Assembly (NCBI GenBank): GCA_036489885.1
Contig: DASXEW010000004.1
Span: 56,417 to 120,416 of the forward strand
Direction: 5' to 3'
Source: Candidatus Baltobacteraceae bacterium
GTDB taxonomy: Bacteria; Vulcanimicrobiota; Vulcanimicrobiia; Vulcanimicrobiales; Vulcanimicrobiaceae
Length of the DNA stretch: 64,000 nt
Below the pieces are notes generated by a model, which saw only the letters and a program-made list of their open reading frames with translations, ran no database searches and had not been told where the DNA came from. The position numbers were made by a program, and so were the translations under genes. This document shows positions 51,450-60,129 of this stretch, piece after piece (the stretch's first letter is position 1; each line of letters opens with the position of its first letter).

Positions 51450-53341
51450 GGGTCTTTGCGGCGCTCGTCGCCGTCGCGCTACTTGCGATCGCGCGGCCCG
51501 CGTACGCGCAAACGTTCACGCCCGCGCAGTCGCTTGCGACCGAGCAGAATCCGATGACTCTCGTCGTGGACGCGCGCCAGGTCAGGCGCGGGGTGCTTTT
51601 CGTTCACGAGACGATGCCTGTGCAATCCGGGACCTTCACGATCGATTATCCACAGTGGATTCCGGGCGAACACGGACCGACCGGTCCACTCTACGATCTT
51701 GCGAGCCTGCGCGTTTCATCCGGCTCGATGCCGGTTGCCTGGCACCGCGATGACCTCGATATGTACGCGTTCCACCTCGACGTCCCGCAGGGCGTAACGA
51801 GCGTCACGCTCGATTTCGATATTCTGCTCAACGCTCCCGGAGATATCATGTCGACGGCCTCACTCGCCATCGTCAATTGGAATCGCGTGCTGCTGTATCA
51901 ACACGGGATCGACTCCGCGCAGTATTGGGTCAAAGCTTCGGTCATGCTGCCGTCTGCGTGGCAGTTCGGCACAGCGCTGCGCGTGCAATCACAAAGCGGC
52001 GATCGCGTCGACTTTGCGCCGGCGGCGATTGTGAATTTCGTCGATTCGCCGATGGACTTGGGGGCGTACGTCCAAAAGTGGACGCTTTGGAAAGAAGGCA
52101 GCGCCTTCGTCGAGCTCGACGCCTTCGCCGACGATCCGAAAGATCTCGAAATTTCCCCAAACATTCTTCATGCTTACCAACGCGTTCCCGCCGAAGCGTT
52201 TGCGCTCTACGGATCGCGGCATTTTGCCGACTATCACGCGCTGCTCACCCTTAGCAACTCGATCCCATTTCAGGGCATCGAACACCACCAATCGAGCGAC
52301 AATCGTTCGGATAACGATTTCCTGACAAACTCGCAGGTCAACGTCGGGGCCGCCGATTTGGTGACGCACGAGTTCTCGCACTCGTGGAACGGAAAATACC
52401 GCCGGCCATACGATCTCACGACGCCGAACTTTCAAGTACCGCAGAAAACCGACTTGCTCTGGGTCTACGAAGGCATGAATCAATATCTCGGCGACCTGAT
52501 CTCGTTTCGCGCCGGTCTGCGCGATCCAAAAACATACCCAGATCTCGTCGCAGCCGACTACGCACAGATGGCGTCGGAATCCGGACGAAAAACCACGCCG
52601 ATCATCGATCTAACGACCGGCGCGCCGTATTTCTATACCGAACACGGCGATTACGACTCGATCCGCCGGATGGCGAGCGATTTTTACGTCGAAGGCCATT
52701 TGCTCTGGCTCGACGTCGATACGATCATCCGCGAGCGTTCGCACGGCACGCGTTCGATCGATACGTTTCTGCACCGCTACACATTGCCGGCAGTTACCGG
52801 GCCAATCGTCAAAACCTATACGCGCGCCGAGATCGAAGCGCTCTTGAACGACGTTGAGCCGTACGATTGGCACGCGTTCTTTCAGCGTCACGTCTACACG
52901 GCCACCGCGACTCCGCCTGAGGACGAGCTCGCGCGTGCCGGATGGAAACTGGTGTGGAATCAAACACCGAACCCGTATCTCGTATTCGACGATGTCGCCG
53001 ATCGTGACGGCCTGAATGCCTGGTTCAGCCTCGGCTTCAACACCGACTCGAAAAATGTCGTGCTTGACGTTCGTGAAGGCTCGCCGGCTTGGGATGCCGG
53101 CCTTGTTCCTAAGGCGACGATTCTTGCGATCGACGGATTCGCCGTCGACAAGGCGCGTCTCGAATATTCGCTAAAGACGATGCAGCATACAAACGCGCCG
53201 ATCGTGCTTCTCGAGCAGCGCGCCGGCATGTTTCAAGTCCTAACCCTCAACTATCACGACGGGCTCCGCTTCCCGCATCTCGAGCGTATTTCGGGGACAA
53301 CCGATATGCTCTCGGCTATTGCGGCACCGCACGCAAGGTGA
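51446..53341 (+). CDS. Exported M61-family metallopeptidase
   Basis: A 631-residue protein with a signal peptide (cleavage near 'AYAQ'). The zinc site is 'THEFSHSWNGKYRRP' (HExxH, near residue 310), with the second Glu in 'YEGMNQYLGD'. A C-terminal PDZ-like domain carries 'LDVREGSPAWDAGLVPKATILAIDG' read in parts. M61 glycyl aminopeptidases act on N-terminal Gly and related residues in the periplasm. Coupled to ppk2, so polyphosphate and proteolysis genes share a transcript, which is a curious pairing. Confidence 0.9.
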   Translation: MRVFAALVAVALLAIARPAYAQTFTPAQSLATEQNPMTLVVDARQVRRGVLFVHETMPVQSGTFTIDYPQWIPGEHGPTGPLYDLASLRVSSGSMPVAWHRDDLDMYAFHLDVPQGVTSVTLDFDILLNAPGDIMSTASLAIVNWNRVLLYQHGIDSAQYWVKASVMLPSAWQFGTALRVQSQSGDRVDFAPAAIVNFVDSPMDLGAYVQKWTLWKEGSAFVELDAFADDPKDLEISPNILHAYQRVPAEAFALYGSRHFADYHALLTLSNSIPFQGIEHHQSSDNRSDNDFLTNSQVNVGAADLVTHEFSHSWNGKYRRPYDLTTPNFQVPQKTDLLWVYEGMNQYLGDLISFRAGLRDPKTYPDLVAADYAQMASESGRKTTPIIDLTTGAPYFYTEHGDYDSIRRMASDFYVEGHLLWLDVDTIIRERSHGTRSIDTFLHRYTLPAVTGPIVKTYTRAEIEALLNDVEPYDWHAFFQRHVYTATATPPEDELARAGWKLVWNQTPNPYLVFDDVADRDGLNAWFSLGFNTDSKNVVLDVREGSPAWDAGLVPKATILAIDGFAVDKARLEYSLKTMQHTNAPIVLLEQRAGMFQVLTLNYHDGLRFPHLERISGTTDMLSAIAAPHAR

Positions 53342-54275
53342 CAACGGTGTTTCCGCCGCTGACCACGACGCCAACGCGCTCATCGCTCGACGGAGTGTAG
53401 ACGCCCGCAAGCAATGCCGCAAACGCGGCTGAGCCGCCCGGTTCGGCGACGAGACGAAGATCGTCCCAAAGTCGCTGCTGCGCCTGTTCGATCATTTCGT
53501 CCTCGACGAGCAGAACGCGTTCGACGTATTGACGCGCGATCGGATACACCAGCTCGCCGACGCGACGCGGTGCAAGCGAATCTGCCGCAATCCCACCGGC
53601 TTCGGCATCGACCGGCTTACCGGCTTCGAACGCGCGCGTCAGCGTCGGTGATTTGCGCGGCTCGACGCCGATCACGCGCGTGCGCCCGCCGTACCATGCG
53701 GCGATGCCGCTGATCAAACCGCCGACGCCGACGCCGGCCAGCACCGTGTCGAGATTCGGGGCTTGCTGCTCCAGCTCGAGTGCGAGCGTGCCTTGCCCTC
53801 GAATCGTCTCGGCTTGATCGAAAGCGTGCACCGGCATCGCGCCGGATTCGCGGACAAACTCTTCGCTTGCAGCGAGCGCATCGGCATAAAGATCACCGCG
53901 AATCTCGAGACGTGCACCGTAGGAGCGAATGCGATCGACCTTCGCTTGTGATGATATGCTCGGAACAAAAATCGTCGCCGGAATTCCAAGACGCATGGCT
54001 GCGTACGCGACCGCAGCGCCGTGATTGCCGCCTGACGCCGCAACGATTCCGGCTTTGGGAACATCGCGCAACAAGAGGTTCGTGAATGCACCACGCGTCT
54101 TGAACGAACCCGCGTATTGCATCAATTCGAGCTTTAGCGCAATCGCCGAACACGCGACACCAAAATCCGCCGGATTGATCTCGATTACCGGCGTTCGCCG
54201 GATGTACGGGCGAATGCGCTGCTCGATTTCTGAGATCGCTTTCCTGAGGTTCTCCGAGGAATCTAAATCGCGCAC
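53316..54275 (-). CDS. PLP-dependent threonine/serine dehydratase-like enzyme
   Basis: A 319-residue fold-type II PLP enzyme. The Schiff-base Lys is in 'GSFKTRGA' (near residue 58), Asn contact in 'SGGNHG', phosphate loop 'GVGVGGLISG'. No ACT domain is present, as in catabolic TdcB-like dehydratases and serine racemases. Convergent with M61, overlapping its end by 26 bp. Confidence 0.87.
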   Translation of the reverse strand: MRDLDSSENLRKAISEIEQRIRPYIRRTPVIEINPADFGVACSAIALKLELMQYAGSFKTRGAFTNLLLRDVPKAGIVAASGGNHGAAVAYAAMRLGIPATIFVPSISSQAKVDRIRSYGARLEIRGDLYADALAASEEFVRESGAMPVHAFDQAETIRGQGTLALELEQQAPNLDTVLAGVGVGGLISGIAAWYGGRTRVIGVEPRKSPTLTRAFEAGKPVDAEAGGIAADSLAPRRVGELVYPIARQYVERVLLVEDEMIEQAQQRLWDDLRLVAEPGGSAAFAALLAGVYTPSSDERVGVVVSGGNTVVTLRAVPQ

Positions 54276-54320
54276 TCCCAGGCTCCGACGTGAGGTATAT
54301 CAGCTAAAAAGGAGTTACTC

Positions 54321-54836
54321 GTGTCGTCGGCTCTCAACGGAATCACCTCCTCACTCGCATCGTCACAACAAGAGGCATCCTCGTCGATCAGCATCCCCAC
54401 GGATCTGACGCCCGCGCAGGAATCGGAAGTTCAGTCGATCTTGGGTCAGCTCGCCAGCGGGTCAATTACATCCGCACAGGCGCAGAGCGAAATTTCAGCG
54501 ATCGCATCGGGAACTGCGGGGAGTCAGGACACCTCGGGGGCGCACGTCCATCACGGTCATCACGGAAAGCACGCAGGCGAAGCCGACGGAGCTTCACAAG
54601 CGCAGACGCTCGCGTCGGCCCTAGACCTGACGACGGATCAACAGTCCCAGATCGCCTCGATCGTGCAAACGGCCCAGAAAAGCCAAGCCTCGCCGGCGAG
54701 CGTGCTTTCCCAGATCGAATCGGTGCTGACGCCCGAACAGCAGCAGAAGCTTGCGCAATTACTCTCGCCCACGTACTCGTCGGTTGGGACGAACAGCACG
54801 GGTTCGCAGCCCCCGCTGTTTAGTACGACGGCCTAA
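54321..54836 (+). CDS. Spy/CpxP-like LTxxQ protein with His-rich loop
   Basis: A 171-residue protein with two LTxxQ-like helices ('LTTDQQSQIASIVQTAQ', 'LTPEQQQKLAQLL'), the pattern of the Spy/CpxP family. Between them a loop 'HVHHGHHGKHAGE' holds six His and may bind a metal. No N-terminal signal is obvious from the GTG start with AAGGAG seven bases upstream, so it may be cytoplasmic. A short Ser/Thr-rich tail ends it. Confidence 0.65.
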   Translation: MSSALNGITSSLASSQQEASSSISIPTDLTPAQESEVQSILGQLASGSITSAQAQSEISAIASGTAGSQDTSGAHVHHGHHGKHAGEADGASQAQTLASALDLTTDQQSQIASIVQTAQKSQASPASVLSQIESVLTPEQQQKLAQLLSPTYSSVGTNSTGSQPPLFSTTA

Positions 54837-55249
54837 GTTCCGCCCGGTTTCGGCGCGCGAAACGTAAGCGCGTCGATTTTCCCGGAGTCGTCGAAGTGGA
54901 TGTACACGTCGTCGACTCCCTTAGCGAAGACTGCCGTATAGCGTTGCCAAGTTTCGTCGAAGGGCGGATCGTTCTTATCCGTTGATTTCTTGACGCTCTT
55001 GTAACCGCCGATTTGAGACTTAAGGTCTTTGACGATTCCCTCGACCTTAGCTTGCGTGTTGTGCTGCAAGTATGAAGGCGCAAACTCATCGGACGTGACT
55101 TTCGGCTTGGTAAGAACCTCGTCGATCCGTTCCTGGCCGACGTCCACGGCGCCCGGAGCCGGCGGCGATTGCGCCGCGCTTTGCGCGTTAAGGGCGGTCC
55201 ACGGTCCGCTAATTATAAGTATGAAAGAAATGAGGACGGCAGTTTTCAT
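54833..55249 (-). CDS. Exported small protein, DUF3887-like
   Basis: A 138-residue protein with a signal peptide (cleavage near 'LNAQ-SA'). The rest has 'TQAKVEGIVKDLKSQIGGYKSV' and 'GVDDVYIHFDDSGKIDALTF', the alpha-beta pattern of DUF3887/NTF2-like accessory domains often found with hydrolases. I took the ATG at 55249. Tail to tail with the Spy-like gene, overlap 4 bp. Confidence 0.65.
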   Translation of the reverse strand: MKTAVLISFILIISGPWTALNAQSAAQSPPAPGAVDVGQERIDEVLTKPKVTSDEFAPSYLQHNTQAKVEGIVKDLKSQIGGYKSVKKSTDKNDPPFDETWQRYTAVFAKGVDDVYIHFDDSGKIDALTFRAPKPGGT

Positions 55250-55428
55250 GCTGGGCCGGGTGCGCCTCAATGACAAGCGTTCCTGCGTCCATTTGGATGA
55301 TGTTTTTTTATCGGAGTCGCTTGGCTGCTTGACCGACGACTGACGCCCATGATAAAGTCCCACGCATGTCGGCTCACGCCCGAATGATGACCATGGCCAT
55401 GTGCTGTTTCCCACGGGGATCGGCGTAA

Positions 55429-56826
<1,398 letters not shown>

Positions 56827-56833
56827 GCGCGGC

Positions 56834-56883
56834 TAAAGGAGGCGGGGGTGAGCCCAAGCGAAATCTGGGCCCTCCCGCCTTTA
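56834..56883 (+). promoter_or_regulatory. Hairpin covering the PilZ ribosome-binding site
   Basis: GGCGGG (56841-56846) pairs with CCCGCC (56874-56879), extended by AAA/TTT and inner GCCC/GGGC. AGGAGG at 56837-56842 and the GTG at 56848 lie in it. It may be the metY terminator or a translational switch for the PilZ gene. Confidence 0.5.
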
Positions 56884-57585
56884 GGATTAGGATTAGTGCC
56901 GCTTTTCGGATCGAGTCGAGCCGACAAGAAGCGCGGTCATACGGAACGCGCTCATCAGCGTGTCAAACGGCCATTTAAGGTCCAGTACTCGCTCGATCGT
57001 GGTGCGACGATGGTTCCGGCACTTGCGGTCGATATCAGCGTCGGCGGACTTGGATTGCTGACGAACGACGAGATCGGACTGAAAGAATTTCTTGTCGAGC
57101 TAACGCTCGACGATCGCCAGATCACCGCGCTTGTTTCGAAAGCCGGATCGGTTCCCGGGAAACTGCGCGGCGGTGAGGCCTGGCGAACGGGCGGCAAGTT
57201 CATCGGCATCACTGCCGATCATTGGGACGCGCTCGCGCGCTTCATCGAGAACGTGCCGGCGCCGAGCGACAAATTGCGTCTGGACTTGAACTCTCTGCAA
57301 ACGCGTCCCGACGACGCGGCGCGCTTATTGCCGAAGACTGCACTCAAGCATCTGCTCGGCGAGCTAGTAAAAATGAAGCGCCTTGCGCCGCTACATCCGA
57401 CCGTCGAGCCGCTCGTCAAGCTGCGCTACCTCGGAAAGACGCTACGCCAAGGTGTGGAGATGCATGTGCTGCGCATCGAATCCCGCCTCGTGAAGCCGCA
57501 TCACGTCAACAACTATGTCACGCAGGTGTATTTCGACGATACGCTTTCGCGGGTCATTGCGATCCCGATGGATCAGCAGACTTAG
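56848..57585 (+). CDS. PilZ-domain protein with extra C-terminal domain
   Basis: A 245-residue protein. The PilZ part (about 30-130) has RxxxR in 'RAHQR' and D-x-S-x-x-G in 'DISVGG', so c-di-GMP binding is likely. The C-terminal half shares a distinct domain with the convergent PilZ gene ('PDDAARLLPK', 'ELVKMKRLAP', 'IESRL', 'FDD'). A start at GTG 56848 has a perfect AGGAGG; a later GTG at 56896 would match the N-terminus of the paralogue better. Short overlap at the end. Confidence 0.75.
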   Translation: MSPSEIWALPPLGLGLVPLFGSSRADKKRGHTERAHQRVKRPFKVQYSLDRGATMVPALAVDISVGGLGLLTNDEIGLKEFLVELTLDDRQITALVSKAGSVPGKLRGGEAWRTGGKFIGITADHWDALARFIENVPAPSDKLRLDLNSLQTRPDDAARLLPKTALKHLLGELVKMKRLAPLHPTVEPLVKLRYLGKTLRQGVEMHVLRIESRLVKPHHVNNYVTQVYFDDTLSRVIAIPMDQQT

Positions 57586-58268
57586 TCTAAGACCGTAATC
57601 TCGGTTGCGCCGTCGTCAAACGTGAAACGGGTGCGATGACGCGCTTCCGAATGATGGTGGTTGTGCGTCGTGTGCGAGATCTTCGATTCGATCGCGAGAT
57701 GGTGCAGACGCTTGCCGTTCTTCGTAACCACGCCACCGTAGTAATACGCGACGAGTGGTGAGTGTTTTCCATCCGGAGGCGCGAGACGTTTGCGTGAGAC
57801 AAGCTCCGCATGCAGACGATCTTGAATGGCTTTCGGAAAAAGCCGATTGACGTCGTCGGGGCTAACGCGAACGGCGGCAAGCTCTTGCTGCGCCTTGTTT
57901 TTGTCTTCGAGCGGAGCTCCGCGCAGCCACCGAAGCATCGCGTCTTGATCGTCGCGCTTCATCGAGACGAAACGCAGCGCGTATTTGTGCAGCTTGTTGC
58001 CGGCTTGAATCGCGCCTTCGTGACGGACGACCGCCATGCGGCAAGGGATCATCCGCGAACCGATGGTTAATTTGAAGTCGAGTTCGGTTTTGTGCAGGCC
58101 GTGCTGTGAGAGTATCGAGATTCCGCCCACGCCGATGTCGATGCCCATGACCGGGCTCCAGGTCAGGCCGTTAGAGCTGCAAGCCACCTTGTAGGGCATA
58201 CGGGCGCGAGGGGCGTCCCGGCGCTCCTGCGCACGGGAACCGAACCAGTCCATCAGGTCCGCGAACAT
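57582..58268 (-). CDS. PilZ-domain protein with extra C-terminal domain (paralogue)
   Basis: A 228-residue paralogue of the facing PilZ protein. RxxxR is in 'RDAPR'. In the second motif Ser is replaced by Gly ('DIGVGG'), so c-di-GMP binding may be weaker. The C-terminal domain again has 'PDDVNRLFPK', 'ELVSRKRLAP', 'IESKI' and 'FDD', with a His-rich stretch 'THNHHHSEA' in between. The overlap with the facing gene is 4 bp. Confidence 0.75.
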   Translation of the reverse strand: MFADLMDWFGSRAQERRDAPRARMPYKVACSSNGLTWSPVMGIDIGVGGISILSQHGLHKTELDFKLTIGSRMIPCRMAVVRHEGAIQAGNKLHKYALRFVSMKRDDQDAMLRWLRGAPLEDKNKAQQELAAVRVSPDDVNRLFPKAIQDRLHAELVSRKRLAPPDGKHSPLVAYYYGGVVTKNGKRLHHLAIESKISHTTHNHHHSEARHRTRFTFDDGATEITVLD

Positions 58269-58314
58269 AATCTCTTGTTCGGCACATACGGTCCCGAATT
58301 GCTCTTGCTTTAAA

Positions 58315-59148
58315 TCACAAGTCTTTGCCGACCCCGGGCGGACACGGGTCGAACAAGGTTCTGCCGTCAGGCAATGTCTTCGCGAGTGTCAGACGGACGG
58401 CTAGCGGCTCTTTGGAGCGATCGAGACCCGGCGGCGGCAATTTTGCCATGACACCATCGTCGTCCGAGCCCTTTTGTGAGAACGGGTCATCGGCTTCGCT
58501 CGCGTAGTGCCACGCATACGGGAAGACGCCGTCGAGCGTTTGGCCGCTGCCGAGCGTCAACTGAACGCGGATCGTATCATCGAAGCTGCCGTCCTGGCGA
58601 TTGTATTGTGCGTGAATGCGATAGAAGACCGGACTCCCGCAGGGCGCCGTCGCATTTGCGACGCCGCTTCCGTTTCCACCGGTTCCTCCGCCGGGGCCGT
58701 TTTCGGAACCGGCGCCGGTGCCCGTTCCGGTACCGCTCGAGGCCCCGGGTCCGGGTGTCGGCTCTGTCCCGGCTCCGGTGCTTGCGACGGTCTTCGAAGC
58801 GTGCATCGCGGCCCACCAGATCGGTAGGCTTTCCTTATGATGGACCACCTTCTGCGTGTGAACCTCGAGCTTGGGTGCGCCTTTCGAGCCGCCGGTGTGC
58901 ACGGCGAGGAGCGTTGCGCGCGGAGCCGCGACGGATTGGACGAGCGCTACCTTCGGGCTGGGAGCCACCGTCGGCGCCGCCGTCGGTGACGGCGTGCGGA
59001 TTTCGAGGACGACGCGTGTCGGGTCAACGGATTCGCGCGGATCGGACTCACGCTGCATACGTAAAAATCCGCCGGCTCCGATGACGATCTCGTGAATGGC
59101 GACCGAACAAGCGATCGCGAGCAGCAGACGCCGGTGGAATGGCGTCAA
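58315..59148 (-). CDS. TonB-like periplasmic protein with Gly-rich linker
   Basis: A 277-residue protein read from a TTG. A single N-terminal hydrophobic helix anchors it; a Pro/Thr-rich and then Gly/Ser-rich stretch ('GTGTGTGAGSENGPGGGTGGNG') links to a C-terminal domain of about 100 residues. The layout resembles TonB or a periplasmic spacer protein, but the end is not the TonB C-terminal fold I know. It follows the small exported protein by 7 bp. Confidence 0.6.
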   Translation of the reverse strand: MTPFHRRLLLAIACSVAIHEIVIGAGGFLRMQRESDPRESVDPTRVVLEIRTPSPTAAPTVAPSPKVALVQSVAAPRATLLAVHTGGSKGAPKLEVHTQKVVHHKESLPIWWAAMHASKTVASTGAGTEPTPGPGASSGTGTGTGAGSENGPGGGTGGNGSGVANATAPCGSPVFYRIHAQYNRQDGSFDDTIRVQLTLGSGQTLDGVFPYAWHYASEADDPFSQKGSDDDGVMAKLPPPGLDRSKEPLAVRLTLAKTLPDGRTLFDPCPPGVGKDL

Positions 59149-59155
59149 GGAATCC

Positions 59156-59455
59156 TTACGTGGGTGGAACGCCGTACGTCTTTACGTACCAATCGCGGAA
59201 TTCTTGATCCGACGGATAGTGGCCATACTTCTTGTAGAACCATTCGCGATACGCCGATTGCCGCCGCCCTTGTTCTTGCATTTCCTCGCGTTTGATTTGT
59301 CGCTTGTGATCCCAATTTGTCAGACCGATTGCAGCTGCAACGCCGGCAACGAAGATGTTACGCGTGCTCGCCGTGCCGTCGGCGAGAGCAGGCGCCGCGG
59401 CGCCGAATGCGATTGTCGCACACAGCACGCCGGCCGCCAAAGTCCTGATATGCAT
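59156..59455 (-). CDS. Small exported protein
   Basis: A 99-residue protein with a signal peptide (cleavage near 'ALA-DG'). It contains a second hydrophobic stretch ('IFVAGVAAAIGLTN'), then a basic helix and a Tyr/Trp-rich end ('YREWFYKKYGHYPSDQEF'). I do not recognise the family. It is probably the first gene of an operon with the TonB-like gene. Confidence 0.6.
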   Translation of the reverse strand: MHIRTLAAGVLCATIAFGAAAPALADGTASTRNIFVAGVAAAIGLTNWDHKRQIKREEMQEQGRRQSAYREWFYKKYGHYPSDQEFRDWYVKTYGVPPT

Positions 59456-59524
59456 GTAACAGGTCCTTTCTGCTAGCTTAAACGCTGCCGAGGGCCCGAG
59501 GGTTCTCCTCGCGAAGCGCGGCGC

Positions 59525-60046
59525 GTGCATCTGACCGAGCTCAAGGGTCTGATTAGAACGATCCCTGATTTCCCGATTGCGGGGATTCAGTTCCGCGATA
59601 TCACGCCACTGATCAAACATCCCGAGGGCTTTCGCTCGATGATCGACATGTTCGTGGAGCGCTTCCGCAACGAACGTATCGACGTCGTCGTCGGGGTCGA
59701 GGCCCGCGGGTACATTCTCGCGGCACCCCTGGCCTACGAGCTTGGCGCCGGATTCGTGCCCGTTCGCAAGCCGGGCAAGCTGCCGGGTTCAAAGATGACT
59801 GAAGAGTACGCGCTCGAGTACGGTACCAATTCGCTCGAAGTCCACGACGATGCCGTCGGCCGCGGGAAGCGCGTCCTGATCGTTGACGACGTCCTCGCAA
59901 CCGGCGGCACGGCGGCGGCGACTGGACGCCTGGTCGAGCGCCTCGGCGCCGAGATCGTCGAATTTGCCTTCCTGATCGAGCTCGAAGCGCTGGCCGGCCG
60001 CAAGGCTCTCGGCAACCACAAGATTACCAGCTTCATCAGCTACTGA
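59525..60046 (+). CDS. apt: Adenine phosphoribosyltransferase
   Basis: A 173-residue type I phosphoribosyltransferase. The PRPP loop is 'VLIVDDVLATGGTA', with 'GVEARGYILAAPLAYELG' earlier and 'PVRKPGKLPG' for the flexible loop. It salvages adenine to AMP. A GTG start matches the family length. It precedes the rel gene by 83 bp, a common order in bacteria. Confidence 0.95.
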   Translation: MHLTELKGLIRTIPDFPIAGIQFRDITPLIKHPEGFRSMIDMFVERFRNERIDVVVGVEARGYILAAPLAYELGAGFVPVRKPGKLPGSKMTEEYALEYGTNSLEVHDDAVGRGKRVLIVDDVLATGGTAAATGRLVERLGAEIVEFAFLIELEALAGRKALGNHKITSFISY

Positions 60047-60129
60047 GCGCCGGTTAGGCGGCCTGCGGCCTTCCCAGCCGCCAGCGTGTTGTGCTTAGAT
60101 AGGCGTTAATACTCTGCTTGGGTTGCTCG

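Noticed and set aside
56878..56896. TTAGGA repeats as a telomere-like or operator array
   Set aside because: Only about two and a half copies; more likely part of the PilZ coding start.
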